From: Afipia sp.
GTDB lineage: Bacteria > Pseudomonadota > Alphaproteobacteria > Rhizobiales > Xanthobacteraceae
Reading direction: 5' to 3'
NCBI GenBank assembly: GCA_017308595.1
Contig: JAFKER010000015.1
Span: forward strand, 1-64,000
Length of the DNA stretch: 64,000 nt
This document shows, one piece after another, positions 25,761 to 34,491 of the stretch. The notes under the pieces were generated by a model. The model did not search any database and was not told the DNA's origin. It was given only the letters and a program-made list of their open reading frames with translations. How positions within the stretch are numbered: the stretch's first letter is position 1; every line of letters begins with the position of its first letter. The position numbers were made by a program, and so were the translations under genes.

Positions 25761-28079
25761 CTATTTGTCAACATCGTCGAACACCGAACGCTTCGTCATA
25801 ACCGTAGAAGAGGGTAAAATCTCCTCTTTCCTCTGCGTCACGATGTGCGTCCAATCAGTTTCGTCTTCGGTGTCTTCATCCCGCTCACGCTTGCGCTCTT
25901 CAAGAGCTTCGATAGATTGCTTCACCTGACTGCGCGCGTCGTTGACTAAGGCCGCAGCGTCCGCATCGATGCCAATCGCCTCCAGGCAATCAAGTACACC
26001 AAGAAGCTTCTTGAAGTGGCTCTCAGGTTCTTCGTCCAGGTCAGCATCCGTGGCAATTTCGTCGATACGCTCTTCAAGCGATGGTAAAATCTTCGCCCGC
26101 AGCGAGATTCCTAAGCCGACAAGACGGAGCGGCGGAATGAGAGCGAGCATTTCCTCTTCCTCAAAGAAGGAAGCATCGAGATCCACAAGCGCAGAGGACT
26201 CGAGACTATCGGCCGCCTCCATGCGAAGGTCATCGGGCAGAACACCCATACGATGGGCGCGGGCGTGGGTAGCCAATCGGGGATCGCTGCCGGCGAGTTC
26301 AGTTTGCCAGCATGAGCGCTGAAGTAGACCCGAAAACTGCTCGATTGCCTTCGCTAATACTTCATCGCTAGCGCGATAAGACAAAAACTGGAACAGCATC
26401 CAATTGCGGTGCCATTCATCGGGGGTGTGGCCGAGCCGACCGACCAGAGCATCGTCGAGCGTCGCCGGAATGACAAGTGCGTCTCGAATCAGAGGCGAGC
26501 CCTCGCACGTGAAACTGTTGAGAATGGTGTCGATCGTCGCGCCCCGTATGAGCGCCGCCATCATATGCGGCTTCTGACGCAGGATCTCCGTCAGCGCGTC
26601 GGATATCGTCGGATGGGCGAAGGTCCATTTTGATCCGGAAAGTTTCAGGAACGAGCCCTTCAGCTCGGCGAAACAATCCTGGACCTTAGCGAGGCTGTAC
26701 CCCGTCAGCTCCGCGACCGCCTGCGCGGCCAACACATCGTGGTCGCTGGGATCGAAGCCGGCTTGATGGACGTAAACCAAGATGAGCGCGGCTTGAAGCT
26801 GATCATCCAGGGCATTGACCGTATCGATCAAATGCTCTGTCGGTTCTTCCATGAAGCGAACGAGGGAGCTTTCGCGAGGCGCGAGCCCCTTGGTGAAGTT
26901 CGGATCGCCAAGACGTTCCGCAATCCCAGGAAGAAAGTCGTGTACGGCGGCGACTGCGGCCAGGTGTGGCTTGACGCTTGATCGCCAGCTCTGGCTCTGC
27001 TCGCCGAAATTCACATGGTTATAGAGGATCTGCGCCTTCTCTTCGAAGGTCAGCTCGCCGACATCGACGACGGCGCTGCCATCGACAAATTGGGCAAGGT
27101 TGCGTTGTCCGAGCCGACGCCGCGCCGCTTCATAGATATGCTTGCGGGAGGTGAGGAGGAATCGGTTGCCGTGCTTGATCGCGGCCCGCAGCTTCGAGAA
27201 AGCCGACGCCCAGTCCTGCACATAGTCGTCGCGTAGCACATTCGAGCCGAAGGCGTCATCAATCCAGAAGAAGCGGCCCGGATCGTTCGGATTCCAGCCG
27301 GCCTCGAAATCGCGCGGACTGGTCAAAGCTAGAACGGTGTTGTCCGGGTTTTCCGAAGCGATCGTCGAGACGATCGCGCCGATCGCTGATTTGCCGCTTG
27401 ATGGATTGCCCAACAGCAGCACCACGCCGTGGTTGGAAATGGCGTTGACGGCGTCGCGATGCGCTTTTGTGGGCACATAAGTGCGGAGCTTTGGAATCCA
27501 ACTGTCAAGGAGCGCCCGGCTCTGCTCGCTCAGACGCTCATCAACGATCGACGTGAGGTCTCCCAGGCCGTAGACCTGTGGGACGAGGGCCCGCAGGCGG
27601 GCGCTGGTTCTGATGACCCGGACAATATACTGGCGACCAAGAATGTGCGGCCTGCGCACGCCGAGCACCCGAAGCCTGGCGCGCATCGCCGCCGCGACAG
27701 GCGCATCTACGCTCATGTTCGTCATAAAGGCGTAGGTGTCCGCCTGACCGGCTTTGACCAGTTCGTCGACATTCTCAAGCTCGGCGGTGAGATCGCTGAG
27801 CTTCAAGGCCTTCATGGCATCGGACGTATGCTTGCACTGGACGGTGCCGATGGGCGTTGCGGCCGTTCCCGAGGGGATGAGGAAGACCGCGTCCTGGCCG
27901 CCGTCCTGTGCTTCACGGAAGATCTCTACGGGTCGGCCGAGCACGACCTCGCATACCTGCGAACAAAGATCCTGAAACGCGCGCCAGCCGATGGTGTGGA
28001 GCGCCAGATCGCTCCAGGGTCCGTGCGCACGGCGTTCGCGTGGCGCTGGAAGCTCGATCTGCGCGCTCTCAGTCGTCAT
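25761..28079 (-). CDS. Mrr-type nuclease fused to STAND NTPase (nSTAND3-like)
   Basis: 772 aa from ATG 28079, which overlaps the SMC gene stop (ATGA); longer reading into the SMC gene would only add unrelated residues. The N-terminal ~90 residues are a restriction-endonuclease fold of Mrr type (WRAFQDLCSQVCEVVLG ... GGQDAVF with D63, and TVQCKHT with Q81/K83). A P-loop NTPase follows: Walker A LLLGNPSSGKSA (about 221-232) and Walker B RFFWIDDAFG (269-278), with FLLTSRKHIYEAA and a winged-helix-like part as in STAND proteins. The C-terminal ~350 residues are helical repeats, probably the sensor. The layout resembles antiviral STAND (Avs) proteins. As last gene of the SIR2-SMC operon it may be a second effector. 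Confidence 0.88.
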   Translation of the reverse strand: MTTESAQIELPAPRERRAHGPWSDLALHTIGWRAFQDLCSQVCEVVLGRPVEIFREAQDGGQDAVFLIPSGTAATPIGTVQCKHTSDAMKALKLSDLTAELENVDELVKAGQADTYAFMTNMSVDAPVAAAMRARLRVLGVRRPHILGRQYIVRVIRTSARLRALVPQVYGLGDLTSIVDERLSEQSRALLDSWIPKLRTYVPTKAHRDAVNAISNHGVVLLLGNPSSGKSAIGAIVSTIASENPDNTVLALTSPRDFEAGWNPNDPGRFFWIDDAFGSNVLRDDYVQDWASAFSKLRAAIKHGNRFLLTSRKHIYEAARRRLGQRNLAQFVDGSAVVDVGELTFEEKAQILYNHVNFGEQSQSWRSSVKPHLAAVAAVHDFLPGIAERLGDPNFTKGLAPRESSLVRFMEEPTEHLIDTVNALDDQLQAALILVYVHQAGFDPSDHDVLAAQAVAELTGYSLAKVQDCFAELKGSFLKLSGSKWTFAHPTISDALTEILRQKPHMMAALIRGATIDTILNSFTCEGSPLIRDALVIPATLDDALVGRLGHTPDEWHRNWMLFQFLSYRASDEVLAKAIEQFSGLLQRSCWQTELAGSDPRLATHARAHRMGVLPDDLRMEAADSLESSALVDLDASFFEEEEMLALIPPLRLVGLGISLRAKILPSLEERIDEIATDADLDEEPESHFKKLLGVLDCLEAIGIDADAAALVNDARSQVKQSIEALEERKRERDEDTEDETDWTHIVTQRKEEILPSSTVMTKRSVFDDVDK

Positions 28080-30124
28080 GCAGTGGCTACACCACGTAAA
28101 ACACCGACCGGCATCGGATTGATTTCCTGGTCGATGACCACGCTTGTGGCGCCGAGCGGACCAAGGTCGATGTCGAGACGCCGGCCTCCCTCCGTCGAGG
28201 TGCTCACCAAGCGCCGGCACAGCAGATCGGCCAGCGCGGGGTCTTCGACGGCGCAGATTATCTGGCGCCCGTCCAAGCGCAGAGCGGCGAGCACTTCGAC
28301 CAGGTGAAGGGCTCTGAAATCGTCGATGTGCTGAACGGGATCGTCGAGTAGAAGGGACCTAAGCGGTGTCCACGCCCGCGCAAGATGGACCGAAAGAAGG
28401 AAGGCGAGACCGGCGGCGCGACGCTGGCCGCTGCTAAAGACGAATTGCGGGTTCAACCCGTCGCCGACCTTGAGGCTCAGGAAACGTCGGACGTCACCGC
28501 GGATGCTGTAGTCGATTGTCCGCCAGTCGGCGTGCGGTCGCAGGCGTTGATAGAGCTCATTGAGCAGAGGACTGATCTGAGCGAGGCGCTCGTCGATGAT
28601 TTCCGCGCTGACACGTCGGACAGAGCGTTCGATTTCGCGGGCCGCTGTGACGGCATTTTGGGACTGGCTGACCGACTGCGCCAGCTTTTCGATTTCAGCG
28701 CGCAGCGCCGAGATGTTGCTTTCGATCGACGACATTCGCGAGACCGCTTGCGAGGCCTCCAGCACGAGTAGCGCGCGCTCGAGGTCGATCAACCGGTCGC
28801 GTTCTGGAGAAATGGCCTGCTCCAGCCTGTCAGGATCCGGGATGAAGCGGTGATCGAGCCCCCACTGATCGTAGAAATCCACGTGCGCCGCTTCCTGGTC
28901 GCGCAGACGCCGCAGCTCGTCCGCATGAGCTTGGATCACGGCGGTGGCTGTCTGCAACGTGAGGCTGGGTTGTCGCGCGTTCAGTTTCGCGGTGGCGAGA
29001 GCATCACGGGCGGCCTGAACGCCCGACGCCAATTTTGTAATCCGTTGACGCGCGGCGGCCAGACCGGCAGCGAATTCGTCCGATGTTCGATGGGCTGCGC
29101 ATAGCGGGCAATGATCGTCGTGTAACCCGAGGCGCTCGCCATGTTCAACGAGGAGACTCAGCGACGTCGCCATCGCGTCCATCTCTTCTTCCCGCGAGAG
29201 ACGTAGTTCGGCTTCCGAGACGGCTTTCTGTGCGGCCTCATGCTCGCGCTGCGCTGCTTCGTGCGCTGCCGATGCGGCCTCGCGGTTCGCCACAGCCTCG
29301 GGAGCGTTGTAGAGCGCCTGCGCCGCCGCGACCTCTCGACCGAGTTGAAGCGCTTCGCCCATCCGACCCAATCTGGCTCGTCCGTTTGCGAGCGCGCTTC
29401 GACCTGCAGCCAGACGTGCCGTCAGCTCGGTGGGCGCATCCGGCGCCGCGGCGGCGATCACCTGAAGCGCGCCGGACGCATCACCTGATCGGCTGAACGC
29501 GGCTTGTGTCTCGGACTGCTGCGTCAGTCTGTCGGCCAGTCGCGAGCGGGCAGCCTCATAGGCGGCCTCGTCTTTAGTGTGCGCGGCTTCGGCGGCAGTC
29601 ACGATTTCCTTGGCTCTGCTACCGGCTTCCGATCCTTCCAATGCACCGAGCGCCGAGCGCACGAGATCAAATCGCTCCGTTTCAGTGAGATCCAGGCTGA
29701 GCGCGGCGATCCATTCGTCGCGGATGATCGACGTCCGGGTGAGCTGCCGAAGTGCGTCGTCTGGTGCAGGTCCACGGCAAAGCGCGGCGTGGATATCCTC
29801 CGCTGAGCGATCGGAGCCACGTTCCCGCGTCCGCGTGATGGTGAATGGGTTCCCGCTGTCGTCGATGAAAGAGGCTGTCACGTAGTGGGCTTTGGGAACA
29901 CCTTCGCCGCGCCACCAAAGGTAGTCGCTGAGGCTCTCCTTCGCGGCCTTTTCGACGGCGTACTTGTCGATCGAGCCTGTGATCGCGAACTCGACCGCAT
30001 CACACAGCGTGCTCTTGCCCACGCCGTTGCGACCGGTGATGACGGTGAAGCCCCGTCCGAAATTGATCCGGACGAGATCCCTGAAGCCACGAAAGCCGCA
30101 TACTTCGATGAAATCAAGCCTCAT
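28076..30124 (-). CDS. SMC/Rad50-like ABC ATPase (LmuB-like)
   Basis: 682 aa. The N-terminal half-site shows FRGFRDLVRINFGRGF and Walker A TGRNGVGKST (about 31-40). Long coiled coils surround a zinc hook CPLC (339-342). The C-terminal half has the ABC signature FVFSSGQRRAAGLAF and Walker B SLLLDDPVQHID. This is the compact SMC type found as LmuB in Lamassu (DdmC in DdmABC) and as the ATPase of ABC-three-component systems, which senses invading DNA and licenses an effector. The start overlaps the middle-component stop and the stop overlaps the nuclease-STAND start, both as ATGA. Confidence 0.93.
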   Translation of the reverse strand: MRLDFIEVCGFRGFRDLVRINFGRGFTVITGRNGVGKSTLCDAVEFAITGSIDKYAVEKAAKESLSDYLWWRGEGVPKAHYVTASFIDDSGNPFTITRTRERGSDRSAEDIHAALCRGPAPDDALRQLTRTSIIRDEWIAALSLDLTETERFDLVRSALGALEGSEAGSRAKEIVTAAEAAHTKDEAAYEAARSRLADRLTQQSETQAAFSRSGDASGALQVIAAAAPDAPTELTARLAAGRSALANGRARLGRMGEALQLGREVAAAQALYNAPEAVANREAASAAHEAAQREHEAAQKAVSEAELRLSREEEMDAMATSLSLLVEHGERLGLHDDHCPLCAAHRTSDEFAAGLAAARQRITKLASGVQAARDALATAKLNARQPSLTLQTATAVIQAHADELRRLRDQEAAHVDFYDQWGLDHRFIPDPDRLEQAISPERDRLIDLERALLVLEASQAVSRMSSIESNISALRAEIEKLAQSVSQSQNAVTAAREIERSVRRVSAEIIDERLAQISPLLNELYQRLRPHADWRTIDYSIRGDVRRFLSLKVGDGLNPQFVFSSGQRRAAGLAFLLSVHLARAWTPLRSLLLDDPVQHIDDFRALHLVEVLAALRLDGRQIICAVEDPALADLLCRRLVSTSTEGGRRLDIDLGPLGATSVVIDQEINPMPVGVLRGVATA

Positions 30125-30651
30125 GACGTCGCCCCTAAGATGCGAGCGATCTCTGCCGGCGTGGTTTCGCTGAGAAACGCGGTAACGGCATCCGGAGGGA
30201 TGTCCTTCAGCCTGGTCCGCAGTCTTGTTTCGAAGTTGGACGCGCCGAGCAACGGCTTGGAGCGTATCGACAGTAGCGGTAGCAGCGCCTTCTCAACGTC
30301 ATCAGGTGTGGTGATGGAGGCCCTCGCGATCTTTCGGGTCAAAGAGAAATCCTCTTCGATGCGCTCGATCTCGCGCCCTCGGCGCGCATCCTGATCCGGG
30401 GTCAGGAAGACCGAATACACGTTCCACGCCTTTACTCCGGCGCCGCGCAACGAAGTGGCATGCCGAGCGAGCGCGATTTTCTGGTTCTCCTTCCAGGCGC
30501 CGAGGAGAGCGTCTGCACTGTCGAAGACGTGGACGAATCCCATCAGCGCCGCGTTTTCGAAACAGGTCACCGGGCCGGCCGAGCCGGTCCACGTCCAGGT
30601 TTCATACTGTGCGTCGCGAAGGAGGATTTCGGTTTGGGTGAAGATGTCCAT
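30121..30651 (-). CDS. ABC-three-component / Lamassu middle component (LmuC-like)
   Basis: 176 aa from ATG 30651, overlapping the SIR2 stop by one base (TGATG). The N-terminal part (DIFTQTEILLRDAQYETWTWTGSAGPVTCFENAALMGFVHVF) and AWNVYSVFLT fit the middle components of ABC-3C systems, which bridge the effector and the SMC ATPase. The C-terminal part is helical. The assignment rests mainly on size, position between SIR2 and SMC genes and this pattern, not on a catalytic motif. ATGA overlap with the SMC gene supports fixed stoichiometry. Confidence 0.72.
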   Translation of the reverse strand: MDIFTQTEILLRDAQYETWTWTGSAGPVTCFENAALMGFVHVFDSADALLGAWKENQKIALARHATSLRGAGVKAWNVYSVFLTPDQDARRGREIERIEEDFSLTRKIARASITTPDDVEKALLPLLSIRSKPLLGASNFETRLRTRLKDIPPDAVTAFLSETTPAEIARILGATS

Positions 30652-31970
30652 CAGATGCCCAACGCAGCTCTTGCCCCAGGTAGGTCGTACCATTCACCTG
30701 CCGGGTCTGGACGAATGACGTCACCGGTGCGTCCGCTGCGCACGACATTGTCCGGCACGCCCAAGTCGGTCGCGCCTACCGCGACGACAATGTCGGACTG
30801 CATCGCGGCAGGCGGCTCGAGGAACTTCCCACGTAGCGTCCCGATAATGGATTGCGCCCCGTTGAGGACTCGGATGCTCCGGCCGTTCAGATGATAACCA
30901 TCGGCGCGTTGAACGGCGCCAGCCTGACGGAGCAGCAAGTGGAAAAAGCCGAGGGCTTCTGGATTTGCTGGACGCAGGAGCTTGGCCGGCTCTGCCGCCG
31001 AGACGCCTTCGGCATCCCGCCTCAGACCATAAAGGGCCTCGCTGTCGAAATTTCCGACGTCTAGCCAAGCCGGGTTACACTGAGCTCCGGTAGCTTGCTC
31101 GAAGGCGGCTCGTCCGGCGTCCAGGACCTGACGCAGGTAGTTCGATGAGAAAGCTCGACGCAGCTCGTCGAGCGCCGCAGCCCCTGACTCTTGAACATGT
31201 TCGAACGTCACGTTTTGTGCGTGCGCGATCTCCCAGAGTTGTGGGGCCTTCTGCTCGAGCGCGTTTGTCGGCGAGAGGTCGATGACAGTCACGGACAACG
31301 GCTGCACGTCGATCAGCGCTTCGCCGATAACGGCGTTGAGGTATTGCCAGTCAGACCAGAAGCCGACGACGAGCAGGTCCTTCTGCCGAAGGTTGGCAGC
31401 CATCCAAACTTTGCTTCGCGCAATGCGCCCCGAAATGGTTGGATCGTCGAGCTGTGAAGGCGCCCAGACCGTGGCTTGCCGATCACGGTGGGAGCAGCCA
31501 TGGAATTTCAACAAGGGTGCCTGACGGATGGAATCGGCGGTGGCTTCGTCTCCGTCGAGCGAGCCGCGGAAGTCCGCGCCGTAGTCCCAAGCGCGTCGCT
31601 CGATCAGCGTGTCGTAGTTGCTCGATATGCCCGCAACGGCGGCGCGGGTAATGAGAAAATCTGCGATTGCTGCATGCCCTGCATTCGAAGGCCGCACAAA
31701 AGCGGGCCAAGGCACGAGGTGTTCGATGAAGACCGATTGTAGGGTGTTGAGGCCTGCAAAGTGCTCGGCGAGTGCCTCCAGATTGTCCCGAAGGCCGAGG
31801 TCGCAGTTCGGGTCAGATTCGAGACGGTATCTGTCGAAGCAGCGCTCAGCGACCATCCGTGCGGACGGCAGGCAGCTGGGCGGCGCCATCGACAACCCCG
31901 CGCCGCAGACCACGAGGAGGCGGCCTGCGTTCATTGAAGCCAGAAGCCGAGCGATCGTCTGAGGGGTCAC
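30651..31970 (-). CDS. SIR2-domain effector (LmuA-SIR2-like)
   Basis: 439 aa from GTG 31970 (GTGA overlap with the preceding gene). SIR2 motifs in order: GAGLS (23-27) for NAD binding, SSNYDTLIERR (about 115-125), the catalytic-histidine motif LLKFHGC (about 153-159), and DLLVVGFWSDWQYL (about 200-213). SIR2 effectors in phage defence deplete NAD+ and stop growth of infected cells. The C-terminal ~150 residues are a separate domain, probably the part bound by the middle component. With the adjacent middle component and SMC gene this gives the order effector-middle-SMC of SIR2-type Lamassu systems. Confidence 0.87.
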   Translation of the reverse strand: MTPQTIARLLASMNAGRLLVVCGAGLSMAPPSCLPSARMVAERCFDRYRLESDPNCDLGLRDNLEALAEHFAGLNTLQSVFIEHLVPWPAFVRPSNAGHAAIADFLITRAAVAGISSNYDTLIERRAWDYGADFRGSLDGDEATADSIRQAPLLKFHGCSHRDRQATVWAPSQLDDPTISGRIARSKVWMAANLRQKDLLVVGFWSDWQYLNAVIGEALIDVQPLSVTVIDLSPTNALEQKAPQLWEIAHAQNVTFEHVQESGAAALDELRRAFSSNYLRQVLDAGRAAFEQATGAQCNPAWLDVGNFDSEALYGLRRDAEGVSAAEPAKLLRPANPEALGFFHLLLRQAGAVQRADGYHLNGRSIRVLNGAQSIIGTLRGKFLEPPAAMQSDIVVAVGATDLGVPDNVVRSGRTGDVIRPDPAGEWYDLPGARAALGI

Positions 31971-32197
31971 GCGATCCCCTTTCGAGTGCCTGTCCGGCGA
32001 CGAAGCACCTTCGTGGCTTGCTGCGCCATGTTGTCTAGATATTCGATTCGAACAGGCGATCTCTCCAGCAACGTTACGGTCAGCTCAAGCTTTCCGCCAC
32101 TCTCTTCGTCGTAACCACGCTGCGTTACCAGATACTTATCTTCCCGCTTTTCGAGCTTTGAAACGGAAGGCTTCTTAATGTTCAAGGCAGTTGCCAT
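31967..32197 (-). CDS. Small protein heading the SIR2-SMC operon, 76 aa
   Basis: From ATG 32197, preceded by GGAAGAG, the product is MATALNIKKPSVSKLEKRED then a beta-rich part (YLVTQRGYDEESGGKLELTVTLLERSPVRIEYL) and a basic tail. The frame extends upstream, but that part has no protein character. Its stop overlaps the SIR2 start by four bases (GTGA), so it belongs to the operon. I do not recognise the family. A small regulator, antitoxin or additional complex subunit are all possible. Confidence 0.65.
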   Translation of the reverse strand: MATALNIKKPSVSKLEKREDKYLVTQRGYDEESGGKLELTVTLLERSPVRIEYLDNMAQQATKVLRRRTGTRKGIA

Positions 32198-32322
32198 ATT
32201 CTCTTCCGGTTGGCGTGACGCGCAGAGGCAATTAACCCCTTGCCGCCATTCTTTGTAACATGCTTCGACTGCTCGCACGATTAGATAGAGTAGCCGTGCT
32301 CGAAATTTGCCGCTGCTTGGGA

Positions 32323-33450
32323 TTATCGTCGCTTCTTCAGTACCTCCTTGGCAAGATCGACGCACTCCCTGAAAGTTGCTTCCGATACACAATGGTCTCG
32401 AGGCCTGAACTTCCTACCATTCGGCCCCAAGGAATAAGGCGAATTCAGAAAAGGTTGCGCCGCACTGCCCAATATCGTGAAAACCTCTCGCTCCAAGGTT
32501 ATTCGCCACCGATGTATTTCTTCGGCCTTTGATCGCTCACGAGCACGTTTATCGACCGCATCACGCAAAAGGGCTAGCGCATGGTTCATGCCATCCTCCC
32601 CTTCGATGGCAGCCTCTAACGGCGTCTTTCCATTAAGAAACAGATGCGCTGTTTGGATCCACAATGTCCACTCGCCTCCATGCGCGGATGCCGTCGATTG
32701 AATCCTTTGCCGGCGCCCATCCATAGCCAGACGCAGCGATTCGGCCTTTGCCAATCCCTTGGCCTCCGCTTCCAGTTTCCGTGCGTTTACCTGGCGCTCC
32801 TGCTCACGCTCTATCGGTAAGCGGAGCGCCTGAAGTACTGACATCCCATTCCGGAACATCATCGCCTCGATCTTGTGCAAGGGGGCGACCATCTCGTCGA
32901 ATGTGCCATCATCGGCTTCTATCGCGGCATCAAACGATAGTCCTCCATCCTGTGGCAACTTCAGCCACTCGTCGGCGGTGAGATCACCGCTCTCTTGATC
33001 CGGTAAAGATGCCAGTATCCTTTCAATGCGTCCCGTAAGATTTGTTCTGCGGGATGCCTTGCGTTGATCGCTAGCGCGTAGATCAAGGAGTCCGTCGAAC
33101 ACGCTTTTGGACAGCCAATACGACCGGTGCTTTTGGAGTATCCCTCTCTCAACAAGCTTATCAAGGTACGCTTCGACCGCTCGATAAGGACTGCGGAATT
33201 GGTCATTCCGCCCTCGCGCAGCATCTTCGAGTTCAGGCCGAATGTAGTCAAAATCGGCTCTGGTAAACTTTTGCTTCTTCAGCCAGTCGAAAAGCGCCTT
33301 GTGCCGATAGGAGGAACGCTCTGCGTCTTTGGGCAAAAAGGTACGAAGAAGCGCAAATTGCCATTCCCGTTCGGTTACGCGAAATCCGCCCGCCCCACCT
33401 ACTGGGCATCCGATATGAGCACCCAGCCCAATTCGTATCGCTGCAGACAA
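32323..33450 (-). CDS. Unknown protein, ~375 aa, with an MbcA/ParS-like segment
   Basis: The start is uncertain: TTG 33450 has AAGGAAG in front, and it overlaps the CoiA-like gene by about 50 bp. Residues from TEREWQFALLRTFLPKD onward look like a real, charged helical protein. A segment near the middle-end (WTLWIQTAHLFLNGKTPLEAAIEGEDGMNHALALL) resembles the toxin-binding domain of MbcA/ParS/Xre antitoxins, but weakly. The C-terminus is basic. It lies 125 bp upstream of the SIR2-SMC operon on the same strand, so it may be part of the same transcription unit. The function is unknown. Confidence 0.6.
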   Translation of the reverse strand: MSAAIRIGLGAHIGCPVGGAGGFRVTEREWQFALLRTFLPKDAERSSYRHKALFDWLKKQKFTRADFDYIRPELEDAARGRNDQFRSPYRAVEAYLDKLVERGILQKHRSYWLSKSVFDGLLDLRASDQRKASRRTNLTGRIERILASLPDQESGDLTADEWLKLPQDGGLSFDAAIEADDGTFDEMVAPLHKIEAMMFRNGMSVLQALRLPIEREQERQVNARKLEAEAKGLAKAESLRLAMDGRRQRIQSTASAHGGEWTLWIQTAHLFLNGKTPLEAAIEGEDGMNHALALLRDAVDKRARERSKAEEIHRWRITLEREVFTILGSAAQPFLNSPYSLGPNGRKFRPRDHCVSEATFRECVDLAKEVLKKRR

Positions 33451-34136
33451 TCCGTCACTTCCTTCTCGAATCTGAGACGTTGCACATCGAGTTTGGCTTG
33501 ATGCCTCGTGCGCATAGCCTCGACTTCGGCATCTATCTTTGGATGAAAGAGCCAATGTCGTCCGGCTTTCTCTAGTACAGCTTCTTCAACATCGGACCGC
33601 GATGAATTCCTAAGAAGACGCGACAGATCGATCTCGATCGCAGCAATTCCCTGGTTCTTAAGTTCGATTCGCTTCAACTCGTCGCATGCATGTGTCACGT
33701 AGATTTCAACAAGCAAGCGGTGTCCGGCGCGTTGGGCATAAAGGTCCGGCACTATGGTTTTAAGATGCTGCGCTTCTACGACTGCGCTGTCGAAGCGAAC
33801 AAGTCCCGCCTTGTGTAAAACTACAACCTCACCATTGAATTCGGCTCTGACCTCAGGAAGGTTGAGGCGACACTTCGTCGCAACGATCTCCTTCGCAAGC
33901 TTGTGCAATGCCGATTCCGGCGCATTCGCGCATGCATAAGAAGCCTGATGTCCAAAATGATGGGTTAAATAGTCCCCTTTTCTCGCAATGAGCGGGGTAC
34001 CGCATGCTGGGCAAGTGCAGCCGCACGCAGACCCGCGTTCAACCTCCGAGACGTGTCGAATTCCGCCGTTTACATCGACACCGTAGACGAGTTTGACCTC
34101 CCTAGATGAGTATTCTGAAGATACGTGCTGGCTCAC
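33399..34136 (-). CDS. CoiA-like nuclease-fold protein
   Basis: 245 aa from GTG 34136; the start is uncertain because no clear ribosome site is visible. The N-terminal part has a zinc site and the CoiA pattern: CGCTCPACGTPLIARKGD then YLTHHFGHQASYACANAPES and ALHKLAKEI. The middle (VEAQHLKTIVPDLYA ... LLVEIYVTHACDELKRIELKNQGIAAIEIDLS) has the acidic E-x-Y and D positions of a PD-(D/E)xK-like core. CoiA is known from competence, but relatives are common in mobile and defence loci. The C-terminus is a long charged helix overlapping the next gene. Confidence 0.75.
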   Translation of the reverse strand: MSQHVSSEYSSREVKLVYGVDVNGGIRHVSEVERGSACGCTCPACGTPLIARKGDYLTHHFGHQASYACANAPESALHKLAKEIVATKCRLNLPEVRAEFNGEVVVLHKAGLVRFDSAVVEAQHLKTIVPDLYAQRAGHRLLVEIYVTHACDELKRIELKNQGIAAIEIDLSRLLRNSSRSDVEEAVLEKAGRHWLFHPKIDAEVEAMRTRHQAKLDVQRLRFEKEVTDCLQRYELGWVLISDAQ

Positions 34137-34464
34137 GAGCGTTCTACTAATCTGGATTTCATTAGGGAATCATATGATTCTCCCTTCGACAGAAAGGTTT
34201 CGGCGGCACGTCTAAATCCGTCAACCAGTTCGAGATGCGCTTCCGATAAGAGCCTCAAAAAAGCTGACGGCAGTCGTGATCGACCAGTTTCCGCCGATAA
34301 CCTCCGCAAAATAGGAGTTTTCCGACAATGGGCCAGAGACTTTCCGCTATTTTTTCCGCGAGATTGGACGAGCAGGAGCTTGCGGACGAAGTCGAACGCG
34401 CGAAAGCCGGATTTTCCGGACTGGGAGGCGCAGGCCGTAAACTGTCGCAAACCGCAGGACTGGG

Positions 34465-34491
34465 TGACTGGGGCGAAGGATTCGAACCATC
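34465..34491 (-). other. tRNA-3'-end-like sequence
   Basis: On the minus strand this reads GATGGTTCGAATCCTTC followed by GCCCCAGTCA, like a T-arm with its TTCGAAT loop and an acceptor 3' strand. One T-stem pair is mismatched and no matching 5' acceptor half, D-arm or anticodon arm can be folded upstream. It may be a fragment left by integration at a tRNA gene, or a chance match. Confidence 0.35.

Noticed and set aside
28080-28220. 47-codon N-terminal extension of the Mrr-STAND protein
   Set aside because: It would lie inside the SMC gene, has no protein character, and the ATG at 28079 overlaps the SMC stop in the usual coupled way.
28076-31970. Wadjet or BREX system for the SMC locus
   Set aside because: No JetA/JetB/JetD, BrxL or PglX-type genes; the effector-middle-SMC order and zinc hook fit Lamassu/ABC-3C instead.
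34133-34450. 105-codon minus-strand frame at the island edge
   Set aside because: Composition is repeat-like (Ser/Arg/Leu rich), it has no motif and no neighbour coupling; more likely intergenic repeat material.
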